64,000 bases of DNA, taken from the NCBI GenBank assembly GCA_000697355.1, contig JNEN01000858.1, forward strand, positions 124,001 to 188,000. The letters are read 5' to 3'. The notes below the pieces were generated by a model. The model searched no databases and was not told where the DNA came from. It worked only from the letters and a program-made list of their open reading frames with translations. Position 1 is the stretch's first letter. Every line of letters starts with the position of its first letter. This DNA is from Syncephalastrum monosporum B8922 (Eukaryota > Mucoromycota > Mucoromycetes > Mucorales > Syncephalastraceae). Positions 32,735-45,747 of the stretch are shown here, piece after piece. A program made the translations under genes and the position numbers.

Positions 32735-35030
32735 CTATCGGAAACGCAGGTAAAAGTTGACAATGAGAGCCGCAACAAGCAGAGTACAGAGAACGGCAGG
32801 GCCCCAAAGATCATCATAGCGACCGTCCACACGGCGATTAATCATCCATGCGCGTTTCTCAAATCGATACAGGGCGTAGATAGCGACGGCAGCGGCTAAG
32901 CCAATAAATATACCACCCACGATGCGGGACACGTTATCACCAAAGTTGAGCAAGCTGAGCGCGACCGTTAACAGCAGGGCGCAGAATTGCAGCCAGGAGA
33001 TAAAGGTACGTTCGTTGGCGAAAAACACCTTGGGCTCGACACGGACCTTGACCTTTTGACGTTCGGCAGGCACTTCGTTTTGTCGGTCCACCGGCATGCC
33101 AAGCATCATGGTCTTGTTATACATCCTGGGTAGGAACGAGGGACTTGATTTGCCAGGCTCTTCTGCGGACGAATCGCTCAGGACAACAGCAGGTGGGCGT
33201 TTCTCGTCCACGGGTACGCCGAGCTGCGCCTGGGGTTGGACATCAATGGCGGTATACTCAGCCCGGTTGCGAACAGGGTTCCACGCTTCAGACGACTTCT
33301 CCTCAACCATGGATGACTTGGGCTGCTTGTTGAGGGTTTCAGCGGAGGAGGCACGCGCGGTGTTGGTGCTGGCTAAGCTGTTGGGCGAGTAGTCGCCCAG
33401 GCGGTCGGCCACCACAGCCTGCTGGTTGGCACGTTCCTTCTGCTCGATCATAGCGCGGCGGTATCTGCCGTCGATCAGGGGCTTGAAACTGCGTGAGCGA
33501 GTGAGGCCGATGTTTTCGTTGCGCGGCTTGCGGATATCCACGTTCATCTCAGAGAGCCACCATGGCAGGAGAGGCAGCTGCTCGCGGTAAAAGTGGCAAG
33601 CGCCATGCAAGTACTTTGAGAAACGTGGCACCTCGTGTACCAGATGGCTTTCGACGAGCGAAGTGAGCCACGCCGGAGGCTCTTGGCCTAGATGGGTCTG
33701 CAGTTTCGTTTCCAGGACAGCGTAAGGGAATCGCAGAATCTCCGAGTCTGGCAGGTGGCTAAAGGGATAGTTGATGCCGACATCGTGGCGGCGCCAGTTA
33801 TTATTGGCTCGCCGCCGGGTTCCGTCCAAATGGTCCTCGCGGATAAATGTGAGATCCGTATCGAGCGAGATGCGCAGCTTCTGGTCATCCGGCAGCTGAA
33901 AAGCGGTGCGGTTGTAGTACACGCGTAGCATGGGCGCCAGCGCTTTCTCCTTGAACGAATTCTGGACCCCGTTCGCGATAAAGTGCACATTATCGACGCT
34001 GCCGGCGTCGGCGCCCGAGGCGCGCATTTCTTGAGCGATTTGGTCGGCAGTGTAAGTGCCACTCAGGAACGGATTCACAGATGGCTCAGCGACACGAAAA
34101 CGGTCCTTCACAGAAGCGCCATCCAACCAGGCGGCGTGGTGGGTTTTGCGTTCTACAAAAACGCTCTTTGTGTCGTAGGGGCCATACCTAAAGTATCATT
34201 GATGAGAAAAATAGAACTAGCGGAGGAATAAAATTTTTGTTCTCTTACCATCGCAACCGAATCGCTTCAGCACCTTCGTCTCGTTGGAGACGGCCAGTGT
34301 AAAGGTCAAAGTTATCGTTATCCACGTAGACACTGGAAATAGCTGAATCCGTTGGCTCGTATTTCTTGTCACGGTTGAAGATCAACACAGGCAGGTGCAG
34401 CATAATAATGGCTTTGACCTCAGTGATATTGTCCGGGTGGATCCAATATTTGGCTGTGGCACGCTCGAAAGCGTTCTGATCCCCGCCCAAAGGCTTCGCA
34501 TCCGACTTTTGCCCACGGTGGCGGCAGATATCATGGAGGGCAGAGATGTAGACAATGGCAACGTCGAAACGCTGCTTGTCGAGAGGCTTGTCGCGTAGCT
34601 TGGCGACGTACTCTTGCTTCAAATCGAGGCCGGTCCAGCGATCGTGCTTTTTCAGAATTTTTTGAATGGCTGTGAAGTTAACGCGGGTGAAGCGAGAAAG
34701 GTCATTGACGTCAAAGAGAATTTCCGTCAGTGCTTCATCCATCAAGGCGTAGCTGGCATCTGACTGCATTGACGGATTCTGGTGGAGGGTCTGGATAGTG
34801 CGTTCGCAGTAAAGAATTCTTGCATCGATCTCCGAGAGCTTGGCATTGATGAATTCGTAAACCTTGGCAAGTTCGTTGTCAAGCAGTTGCACAAAATCGT
34901 GCTCATCCCGCTCGGTCCAACCGTGATCAAGTTGGCGAGTCTTGAGTTCCTGCTTGAGAACATCATATGCTACATAGGACAGTCGCCACGGTCCAAATAC
35001 GTTTTCTTGAAGCTCGAGACCGTACTTCAT
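32735..35030 (-). CDS. VTC complex subunit, SPX + polyphosphate-polymerase tunnel + DUF202 (paralogue A)
   Basis: Vacuolar transporter chaperone protein that makes polyphosphate from ATP and passes it into the vacuole. Exons 35030-34249 and 34187-32735 (744 aa). SPX spans residues 1 to about 150 ([35 protein letters not shown]). The tunnel domain keeps [36 protein letters not shown] with [45 protein letters not shown] and RFSKYLHG, that is, the Lys/Arg/Glu positions that line the active tunnel of yeast Vtc4. A Ser-rich linker follows, then three C-terminal helices ([51 protein letters not shown]). Length suits Vtc4 (721 in yeast) better than Vtc2/3. Convergent with the HRI gene (230 nt). Confidence 0.92.
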
Positions 35031-37836
35031 CTCCAATTGCAATTATATTAGAGAGGAAAGAAGAGAGGCACACGAATGTGGGAAGTGAGTAAGTGTGTGA
35101 GTGAGTGAGAGAAAAGAGAGAAAGAGAGAGAGAGAGAGCCGAAGAAAGGAAAAGAAAGCCTAAATAAAAAGGAGCCAGGCAATGGGGGCAGGCGGCTGGG
35201 GTTGCCCGCCCTCTTTTTTTATCTTTTTGCGCATGCATGTATGTAGAGAGCGATATTGCGTGTGTGTTTTACGTGTGAGTATATGCGGATACATGTACAC
35301 GTATTAGGTGATGCGCTGTACAAAGCCCGGGCGCCCAACGATGTACTCTATACTCTTATTTTTCCAATGAAGACATCCCTCGCTCCTTTCCCTTTACTTC
35401 CACTATTCGACCTGATCCTCATTGAGTCCATTGCTACAAGAGGCCTTTCAAATCATTCGGGCTTAATGATCTAGTCGCTTGTTTGATTTATCCGCTCGGT
35501 TCTTTGTCGATTGTTGTTGTTTCACAACGCAGGGGAATAAAATATGAAGCTCCGTCAGACGATGACACGGGGGGACCTGCTCAGGTCGCAGGGTGTCACG
35601 TTGGCTTCCTTTTCTGGTCTGCAAAATTTTCGGTCCATGTCCGATCGTCTGTTCCTTCCGTACCCCCCAATTGGGCATTCTATCTTGCTCAGTCTCTATT
35701 TTTTGTTTGTACGACCGTTAAGCCTCATCATTCAGCCACCTTGCAGTTCTGTGTATGTTTCTCGTTTTCCATGCGTTGATGTGCACAAAACAGTACCAGG
35801 GATCCCTTAAATCCTTTTTCTCCAATGCCTGAATCTCGCATGGATGCTATAACCTTTCCTTGCTTCTAGTCTCGCCATCATCGCAACCCCGCATCTAAAA
35901 CAAAACAGGAATATTTGACCTATTTGGTTGTCGACTATTTTAAATGGCTGGGCGCTTCCTCGACTGTTGTGTAACAAATCCACCAAAAATATCGTAGACT
36001 TGCAAAGAGGGCAAATGTAACAGCAGTAAAGGAATAACAGAGGAGTGAACACGGCAGCTAATGTCTTATTCGTTTATGATAAAATTACGAACGAGCTGTA
36101 GATCTGTTATTTTCCTTCTTCGGCGCTCTCCTATTATCCTTACCTACTTAAGTTGCCATCTCCTGTATAGCCCAACGGCGCAGGTAACGGGCAACTATTT
36201 TCAAAAAGGTCAAGTTCAAAATGCAATGTACGATGTATACTTACGTATGTATGTATAGCATCATCGAAGCAGCACATCAACGTGATAAGGGATGTGGAAT
36301 ATTACAGTTTCTTTGCAATGATCATTTACGCCTCAATCGTCACGTCTCTTTTTTTGTGCGTGGCCAAGGAAGCGGATCGGCAGAATCAAGTAAGGCTGTA
36401 TGTGCAATGCTGAGAAATAACACGCTGTAGGTTACACTGTCCGGAGCCGGAGCTGGCTCTCACTTGGATTGGTAGACATGAGGGGGGGGGGGGGTACAAA
36501 AGACGCGTGTCTTTATTGGACTGTCCGCGAGTGTCATATTGCTATACTGCTTATTTCTCATATGTCACGCGATGAATCTATTTGTGGTCCGGAATTCTAT
36601 ACTTCTTTTCTCAGCACCAAGCACACTTCTTTTTGACTTCCATACAGCTTTGGAAGTTTCAAATGTTACGTGTTGATTTGTCATACAAGACATACCGACG
36701 GGGTGTTAAAAATAGGCGCGAAAAATCGGTGACTGATGCCGCACGGATCCATAAGCATTTATCTAGACATAACCAATCGGATACGTATGGCCATTCTTTC
36801 GGCTGCCAACAATGATGGGGTTCACGAATGCATGTTGGACACTGCGCATGCATATGCAAAGTGACTGGTCATTACCACTGTATAAGTCACTGGTGCAAGA
36901 AAGTATTCGCGAAGATCGCTCTCATGGCACTTTCACCTGAGTTATATTTAGTATGCAAAGCCGAGAACAGAATGACGGCGTGATGAACTTTTTTTGCCCA
37001 AAAAACTTGGAAAGTCATTTGGGCAGTATCTTGAAGCCCGCCATCCGTGCACGCCTACGCGCTTATGCTGAAGCTTTTTTTACCAAACATATCCACTCAT
37101 TTTCTGACTTTACAACCTCAGCTTACGTTGAAGAAATTATCCGTTCTTGAACAATGTCTCGGATAAAAAGGAACTTGCTCCGATTGCTTACATATACCCA
37201 ATGTCAAAAAAAATGTCTCTAAGTCATCCGTTTCACCCGGCTAGAGAGGAGAAAAGATTAACCATGAAGAGGACCCAGAGAAAAGCAAGAAACAAAAGGG
37301 AGGGGCGGTCGTCCCACGCAATGAAATTTAAAACGTGTCAACTTGTGCCAACTTCAGTACTGGTTGGTACCAGGTAAATGCGGTACGACAAAATGTCCAC
37401 TGAATAAGTCACTTCCATCAGTGACATGACTGTGGGGGGGGGGGGAATGCTCTGATCATTAACGAGCACAACAACCTGGTGCACGCACTCAAAATAGTAG
37501 CACATGAGTACGAATGCTTCTCCACAAATCAATAGTGTACTATGTGGCGTGTCAATTGACACTTTCTTTTCTCATCCTGGGTAATTACGTGCCTCCTTTC
37601 TTTAAAAATAAATATTTTGTTGAACGAAAAGAAACAATGCCTGCGCAGCACAGAGACATGTGGTGGCAACACAAACATTATTAAAATGCAACGGCTCATT
37701 GTCGCTATTGTGATACCTGTACTTGAATGATACTTGATACGAGAACACTGAAGGTAAAATGTGATTCATGTATATATAATAATCATATAGTAAATATAAA
37801 AAGGAGCTGTATAGGATGTCCATTGCTACGGAGGTT
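35031..37836. other. Spacer of 2.8 kb with GA run and two poly-G tracts
   Basis: A GA microsatellite near 35115-35140 lies in the leader of the VTC gene. Runs of 13 G (about 36482-36494) and 12 G (about 37434-37445) lie 950 nt apart. Short frames such as 35483-35810 and 36953-37150 show no domain. No gene is supported. Confidence 0.5.
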
Positions 37837-40800
37837 CTATTGCCCAAAATAGCCACGATGTAAATGACGGATGGCTTTTTCGTAAAAATTGGGCGAGTGA
37901 TCCATAAACATGGTTCGTGAAAACATTATTTCCGAAAAGCGTGCCTGGATGTCATCGCAACGACTCAAAGCGACCGCATATGCTCTACGCTGTTGTGCCT
38001 GGCTTTTCTCGCCCTGGGCCGACCGGCGCTTGGCAGACGCCTGCTGTACAAGTTGCGGTACTGATTCGACAAGGTAGACGGTACTAGGTGGGTACAATTT
38101 ATCTGCCCGCATGTCCGCACGCATCGTTTTAATGAGCGCCCAGAACCATTGCTCGTCGTCGTCGTCGTCGCCCTCATGATGCTGCTTACTTTGGTCGACC
38201 TTTTCCTTGGCCTTGCGATACCGACCGACTACCCGCCCCAAAATCTCTTCTACTACGTTTCCTTCGGTGTGCAAACTGACAGCTACGTTCTTGAAATCCT
38301 TGAGGAGACCCAAACTGAGACAACTCACGATATCATAGCCATGGACGACGCTTGTGATAAGGCCAGAGCAGTAAGTACTCAGATCGTGGGACATGACGCA
38401 AGGTGGGCCATAAGTGTAGCAATGGATGGGGCGACCAGGAGGCAGGCCGGAGTCGCGAGACGTGATGAAGGGGATAGGATCGCGCGCCAGCGCCGCGGCC
38501 GCAACCGGGTGCTCTTCCTGGACCTTGTTGCGTTCTTGACTCCACAATACGCTGAGTAAGCTCACAACACCGGCGCCGAGCGAATGGCCGCAGAGCACCA
38601 GACCGTAGTCGGGATGGTTTACCAACCCTTCAAGAATGGTCTGGTACACCTTGCCTTTTTGCTTGGCAAGCAATTGCGCCGCTTCAAGCATGCCTGCATG
38701 CGCGACAAATTTCTTGCCCTCGTGCTCAAACTCAGCATAATCACATGTTAGATCGGTTAGAACATCGCTGAGGCCGAGCGTACCGCGGCACGTCAATACG
38801 ACGGCTTTGGCAGAGTGGTCGACTGTCACATAGTGAACTAGAGCATGAAGCTGCGGGTGCTGTACGGCAGTGAGAGGAGAGGTGTCTGTCCAGCTAGACA
38901 ACAAAATGTCAGATACGGAAACGCCAGTGTGGTGAGCAAATGCATGATGGTTCGGATGGTGAGAGCTAGGCAACACGCTCGGGATATCTCCGATTCCGAG
39001 GATACGCATAAATGACTCGCCATAAGCAGCGCTTGCATAGCGCATGAAATGTGCAATGTTGTGTATTATGTGCTGACGCGGGAAATTGCGCGGGTCCGGC
39101 TCACTGTCAAGAGGCTGTGGCCGTCGTCGACGATGGGAAGATGGCAAGGAAGGAGCGCGTCGCTGTCGTCGTGTGCTGTTCTCACGCGATGTAATGGAAG
39201 ACGGTGCCGTGGTATAGGTGGTGAGGGTACGCGACACAGTGGATGATAAACTTGTTATCGAGTTGGATCGTCCACGTCTCTCCAGGGGTTCTTCCTTTGA
39301 GTAGCTTTTGGAGGGCAAGGCTGGTACGGGAGGCGCAGACTGCTTACCCTTGCGTGGGGTCTTCTGGTTATTGAGAACCTCGGCTCCCTTTTGAAAAAGA
39401 TTGCTGACACTCTTGCGCCGTTGGGCGCCTTTCATCTTTAATCGGCCCCAAGAGGACTTGCGCTTGATCGTTTGCTCACCGTTTTTATCGAGCGGCTGAA
39501 GGTCTTGACGGTTGGGTGTCGTAGAAGTAGGAGGGGACGGCGGAGGGGCTGGGAGGGCTTTTGAAGCGGAGGCGGAAGGCTCAGAGGGAGCAGGGTTAAA
39601 TTGAGTGGAGGCGGAGCGGAGGGTAGTAGACGTGCTTGTCATGGTTGTAATAGGACCTGCATCATCATGGAACCCGTCGTCGGACCGAGTTGTGACTGAG
39701 TCGCCATCCGAATGGCCGCCATGGTCATAGCTCACCTGTCGCTCCACTTTCTTTCTGCTGAACTTTTTGGAGACGGCAGAAAGCATGACTTTGAGGCCTC
39801 GTGAGGGCATTTTCCGTGATGCACCCTCCGAAGCAGGTACGAGATCCGTGCTTTCGATCGCATGTTCCTTCCAGGCCCCTGGCAACGTCTTCAGGGTATC
39901 CTGCTCCTCCTCTTGGTCAATCACCGCCAGAAACGACTCGGCGTCCTCCTCATCGGACTTCACCACAACGTATTTGGCGCGCGGCTGATGAAACTCGTCT
40001 TGGGTAGGGTCGATCGGACGGATACGCGTGGTGCGAGTAGTAGTGCGTCTTGTTGTGGTGGTGACCTCATACATGGGATAGCGCCATACAGTACCATTAG
40101 GCTGTTCCTCGCGCTGCAGTGTCTGCAACGATACGGCGCTGGCACCGTAGAGGTCGGTATCTTCATCCCTATCATCAGTGGCAAGAATCTCTTCCAGTTC
40201 TTGGATTACGTCTGGCGCGTGCTCGTCCTGAGCATCTTGGCTGCTGTTGTACTGAAGCATTTGCTGCTCGTTCTTTTCCTCTTCCACGACGAGACCCTTC
40301 CACAGGAGTGTGGCCTTGAAGCTCTCCAATGTGCGCTTATGAGTGACGTTCTGCAGAACTGCAAAGGTGGTCATAGCTTTGGTAAGACCGCTCAGAATAG
40401 CCATCTTGCCGCCTTGGGCAAGTACGAAATCAGGGTCCTGCATGAGCTCTTGATGCACGAGCGACACAATGGATGCGATCGCACGTGAAGTTTCGTTTGA
40501 CCCGAAAATGCCATCGATGATGCCTACGGATTCTTCTGCGGCCTGATACAAACACACATTTCTAGGTCACCATATACGTATATATACACAGACAGCTTTA
40601 TGGAATGTGCACTTGCCTTGATACCAGTCTGGATGGTCTGAGATGTGAAATGCAGGCCAGAAAGAGCAAATAGCTCTGCCAGAGTGAATGTATGATGGAT
40701 AACGTAAACGCCGAGGTTGGTGTACTTGTCTAGGACTTGAAGGAAGCCACTCCTGCCGAAAAGATAGAGATAAGAATCGACGTAGGTGTTGGTGCACTCG

Positions 40801-41124
40801 TATTGTATCGCACCTTTCAACGGGTATATCCTGCTGAGGCTGGTCCGAATACGTGATTGCGTGCAGCTTTTTCGCAGTTGAGATTGCGTTGACGAGAGCT
40901 TGGCGCGAGAGGCCAAAGGAAAAGACGGTGCTGTACTTGGCGGTCTCGAAAAGGATCTCCATAAACAAGGAGGAGCATCGCAGGGAGAGGCGAGCGGCGA
41001 GAGAGACCGCGGTGATGAGGTTGGCAATGTTCGTCGGCAGGAGCGTCGAAGATGCATAAACAAGGCTTCCGCCCGTGTACGGGACTAGATCAGAAGAAGA
41101 GACAGCCATACCGTCGCTGGCCAT
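37837..41124 (-). CDS. Class 3 lipase, sn1-diacylglycerol-lipase-like, large
   Basis: Exons on the minus strand: 41124-40814, 40752-40617, 40542-37837 (1050 aa). The catalytic alpha/beta hydrolase lies in the C-terminal half: AVVLTCRGTLGLSDVLTDLT (lid/oxyanion strand), FVAHAGMLEAAQLL, then the nucleophile elbow LVLCGHSLGAGVVSLL with Ser near residue 800, CYTYGPPCVM and SVVHGYDIVSCLSLG with the expected Asp/His region. This order is that of diacylglycerol lipases and their fungal relatives. The N-terminal 150 residues are hydrophobic and helical, possibly membrane-associated; residues about 220-560 are a Ser/Thr/basic disordered insert. Intron 2 (40616-40543) begins with GC. The start at 41124 opens MASDGMAVSSSDLV. 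Exact lipid substrate is not shown. Confidence 0.86.
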
Positions 41125-41720
41125 CACTCCAAGCTCTGCTTTCTAATAGTCGTTTTCTGCTGCAAGGACAGACCCATCGTTTGCAAATAGAAAAGTCGCA
41201 CCAACCCAAAAAAGTGCTGCAGTTTGTGCACCGCGCCCTTGAACAGAAACATGTGATCTACAATTACAGAGGAATGACCCTTCTCTTTTCCAATAGAACC
41301 TTTTTCTCTATATTAATTATTAAACGTTCACTATAGCGTCTGTGAAGGTACTACGAGCTGACATATTTTCACTTGTATCGAAGAAACAAATGTGATTATT
41401 GCGTGTAGGATCATGTCTTTTTCGTTATGGTAATCATGCGCCGACCCCCACCCCTGATCCTGATCATTTTTTGTGTTTCACCGCAACGCCTTGACGGCTC
41501 GGTCTCACTGGACTAACGAAGACCACGAAATTGGCATAAGCGCATTTTGCAATCCATCATGGGTGGGATCACATATCAATGCAGATGGATAAGCCTCGAG
41601 AGTGATCCTCCTCGTGTGAGAGTCATATTATCGATCGAATGTAAATCGTGTATGGATTAGCTAGAGATACACAGGAATAAAAGGTAGTATAAGGTTATGG
41701 TGGAAATTATGTGTATGGAT
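41125..41720. other. Spacer between lipase promoter and the 3' end of the mucin-like gene
   Basis: 596 nt. Only short frames; 41052-41336 is antisense to the lipase start and has no domain. No RNA gene seen. Confidence 0.45.
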
Positions 41721-42694
41721 TTAGGATGCATGCTGGGGTGGTGGAGGAGGGGGCGACATGGATCGTGCCAGGAGGTCTTGTCGACTCGACATTGTCTGCG
41801 ACATACCCGCCATTTCTGGATGGTTGTTTGGCTGGCTCTCGTACCACGGTGTGCCCGGGTCTTCCAAATCCTCCTGCTGGGGTTGATACTCCTCCATATC
41901 AGCCATATTACGCTCGCGTCGCTTACGGCGAAGCAAGAAAAACGCGATCGCACCTACAACGATCGCGCCTCCTACACCACCCACCACGCCGCCAACGATC
42001 TTGCCTGTGTTGTTGTTGCCCGCGTCGCTTTCGATGGAAGTGGTTGGGGACGAGGAGGAACTGGCCATACTGCTACTGCTCATCAAGGAGCTTATGGAAT
42101 CGATACTGTCCGTTATGGATGATGTGGTTTGTACATTTGCATCGGTGGAGCTGCTATCCCAGGGCGCTGGTGTAGTCGTATCTCCACTTGCGGCCGGAGT
42201 TACTGTCGCAGACCCATCATCCGTCGTTGTGGCATCCCAAGGGTCGGCCGTCGTGGTCTCTCCCCATTGTGACCCGTCGTCTGTCGATGCCGTTTCCGTT
42301 GCCGTCGCCTGGCCGTTATCCGTATCAGTCGCCTGCTCATCTCCTGAGGCAGATGCTCCTGAATCGTCTGTCGGGATACCTCCATCACCATTATCACCGC
42401 TGTCTACAAAACGACAAGAACCATGAAGATGTCAGGTGCACCGCGCGTTTGAAACTCGCTTATTCAAGAATTTACCATCTACGAGAAAAAGGCCATTAGT
42501 GCCAGGACCCTTTTGCACATGTTATGCAATTTACCCCCGTTGCTGCTGCCATCATCATAACCCTGACCGCTACCGTCGTCGCTGCCATTGTCGCTGCCGT
42601 CGTCGCTACCGTCGTATTGTGCTTGGACATATGGCTGGAACATGGTCGAGATAGCCATGACCATCATTGGATATAGTGTTGTGCGTAGCTTCAT
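41721..42694 (-). CDS. Ser/Thr-rich single-pass membrane protein resembling Mid2/Wsc-type wall sensors
   Basis: Exons on the minus strand: 42694-42535, possibly a 3-nt exon 42478-42476, and 42403-41721 (280 or 281 aa). A signal peptide (MKLRTTLYPMMVMAISTMF) is followed by an Asp/Gly/Ser repeat (DGSDDGSDNGSDDGS), then a long Ser/Thr/Ala/Asp stretch suited to O-glycosylation. Next is one membrane helix, VGGVVGGVGGAIVVGAIAFF, with a basic stop-transfer RRKRRERN. The cytosolic tail of about 65 residues is Pro-rich and ends PPPPPPQHAS. This topology is that of mucin-like sensors and mating-type or adhesion proteins; no cysteine-rich WSC domain was seen, so a sensor role is inference from architecture only. 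Confidence 0.75.
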
Positions 42695-45600
42695 AATGAA
42701 CGCTTACGACGGGAAAGGAGTCAAGTATGAGGAAAAGAAGGAAGGGCTGAAGAATATGTTGTGGGTGCGAAGTAAAAAAGGGAAAAGGGAAAGGGAAAGA
42801 GCAGTGTAATTTTAGTTTTGGGAAGGAGCTCCAAAAATACACGCAGTTTCGAGCGCACACACCACAAACATACAAGCGCGCGCACGCCCATTGTGCCTTA
42901 CAAGCACACGGCTGGAACCTCAGCAGGGTCGTTTGTGCACCAAAGAAATTGAGAGTCTGGAATTCCGTCACGTCGATTCAGCCTTTTAGAATAACAGCAT
43001 TAATTCTTTTTAATTTCTCTTTTGCCTCTCAGTCAAACATGGGCCGCTTTTGCATTTCTAAAAAAACACACTTCTTTAAAAAGATGCAAATTGTGTAGCA
43101 CCCTTTTTTTCTCTGATATTCTGCACTACCATCACACGAAGGTACATAAAAAGGATGGTAATATACACACAAAAAATTTTTTTGCATCCCCATTTTTATG
43201 CCTCGGCACGGTTGATTTGCCTCTCCTTGCTCAGACCAAATTCCAAGCTAATTTCTATTGTTTATCACTTCTGTAGCAGTGAATACATGACTAAAATGAG
43301 GAGAGTTTGGGTGGGTCAGCGCTTTACTAAATACACGCTGGTAGTCAGCACGTGTTTGCGGATCGTAGCCGTCTGCTCCCGTTGCGTCACCTCGGATATT
43401 GGCGACCATGGTAAAGCAACTTGTTGAACTTTGCTCGAAAAGGCAAAGTACAAAGCGATCCAGTTTTGCAGCACTCTTCTGCTCTGAACTCAGCCAGAAA
43501 AGAGAGCGTGAAGTACGTATGACATAAATCACCAAAATTTCTTTTATCCTCATGAAAGAGAAGATATATTGCCAGTATATTACTGAGCAGCTCGTCTTTT
43601 AATATGTTACTATAAAGGCATTGGTAAAGAATGCAGTAAAAGTATGGAAAGATGTATTTTGAGCAGTAATAGTTACCCACTGTCGTGGAATTCTTTGTTT
43701 CTGCATCTTGTGCATAAACGCAGCATGGTCTTCATGAGGTTTTACACCAGCTATGAGAATTCCTCCTTATACAGGTACACACCACATATTTGATGGGACT
43801 GAAAATGATGGTGTCAGAAGCCTACATGATGGATTGTGCACTACTTCAGAGCGTAAGCAGAGCTTTCTCTGGTAGGCTGTAAAAGACTACCTCACTTCAA
43901 GTTTACAGCTTGGCAATACAGTCATAGGGTTTACAGCATAATTTCATCTATAGATAGAGACGTATGCTATATTACCCTTCCAGTCGACGTAGGTGTAGAC
44001 ATGTTAAGAGCATGAATACTGCCAATACTTATGAGATGACCCTGCAAGCGACCAGTGGTGGATGATGGCTACCAATGTATATCATTTTGCTATGATCATT
44101 AATGAAGTCAGTAGAGCAGTCGTAAGCCAATGTAGGCTTCGCTACAGGAGGCAGCGTATAGATGACTCGAATATGTTTCCTTTATGGCAGTATAAGGTGC
44201 TGTGCCTAAACCGTTCAGCTATTTAAGAGATCGAGTTGAACAAATGGCAGGATCATATATGTATATCTTCCGTGCAATTCGACCGCTGACTCGCTCGATT
44301 ATACACCATACGCACCGTACAACATATACCATATACATTAGCCATCTCGGGTCCGACTATAGTAAGCAATGCTTTTGTGATCTCAACGGTCAGTACATGC
44401 AGCAGCACAGCACTAACTAGAGCTTTTACTACTGCATGGGCGTAATATGAAGCTTGTGACCGGCAATGAGAAGACATATTAAAAATACGTGTGCAGGCAC
44501 GGCTAGATCAAGTACCTGACATGATTCAGAAGCCATACTCGTCGCAGACAAGTGCTGCCGCTCAGCTCGGATATAAAGTGTAGTAATCGTAATTAATCCA
44601 TGTGAGATCTGCGGCTATTTGGTTTCATTCAAATATAGGCGTAACTGCTTTGTTTCTCGTAGTAGTTACAGCAACTAGTCCATATATATGATGTATCGTT
44701 GATGATCTATAAATGCACGTCTTCGTGGCCAGTATTCTTTAACGCCCTGCAGAGACTCATGTTATGGCATGACAGAGCTATGAACCCTTGAACGGCGACA
44801 GTAGCTGTGGCTATTGTTAAAACACGTGCCAACATATCATTGCTGCTCGCGTGGGTGTCGGGACCGCTCAATTCATGGTAAGGAAGAATTAACGCCTTGC
44901 TCGAAAAGGCAAAGTCTAACAGGATGTTTGACCTGTTTATTTTTCATTACAGTATCAAAATCGCAGCGCACACGCGCGCGCGTCTTCATCTCCGCTCGAG
45001 CCCCAAAAAGTGTCTCACAGAAAAGGGACAATGGCTGGCTACGAGGCGTACGTTTCCGTGGCGACAGTACCATCTTGGTCTTCATACTAGTTTCCCTCCA
45101 GGTGTTTTCAGATGATGGTGTGCAATATATAATTTCAAATTGCGCGCACCCACAAAATAATTCTGTTTCGTTAAGAACAGCATAATCAGCCACGCGACCG
45201 CCGATCAATCCATGTTTCACGACGCTCCCATCGCAAAGGTACAGCGCAAAAGAAAAAAAAAACTTCTTGGCAAATGAGAAGAGAAAAGAAAAAGAGGCCC
45301 ACGTCGCCGGGCGGTCGGTAAGTGACAAAGAGTCTGTTCCTGGATATTGTTTTGTCGCCTTTCTTCGGCGTCGTGGTACGAACCTTCCACGTGCGAAATG
45401 GTTGCCGCTGTTCTAACTTCTTTCCTCTCACAGTTTGCATGTGGTAGCTTACCTAAAGACAAATGAAATGGTCCCTGACTGTAATATCATGCTTTTCTGA
45501 TTGTATGCATGCTTTGTATATGCAACTGTGTGTATGAACAACCCATGCAGCCTATGCAGGTTAATCTGATCGGGGAAGCCACATCTGGGCCTTATTAAAT

Positions 45601-45747
45601 GACATTGGAGCGGGCCCCACTTGAATGTGTTAGGCACGACCAGCCAGACCGCTCATCATATTAGTTTGTGTAACCCAATAATTAAGCTTGCCCAATTTTT
45701 TTGTTTTCATCACGGCACTTGCTTTTCTTCTTCATATAGCTTGCTTT
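42695..45747. other. AT-rich 3-kb spacer between divergent genes, with a 19-nt hairpin-like repeat
   Basis: No supported gene. The string TTGCTCGAAAAGGCAAAGT occurs at 43431-43449 and again at 44897-44915 in the same orientation; it can fold (CTTTGC with GCAAAG, or CCTT with AAGG). Short frames at 44814-45185 and 44873-45328 overlap on opposite strands and have no domain. A likely leader-intron acceptor (TTCATATAG) lies just before the next gene's ATG. Confidence 0.45.

Noticed and set aside
44814..45328. Opposed frames of 123 and 151 residues
   Set aside because: They overlap on both strands, have no domain and no splice-supported extension; likely chance.
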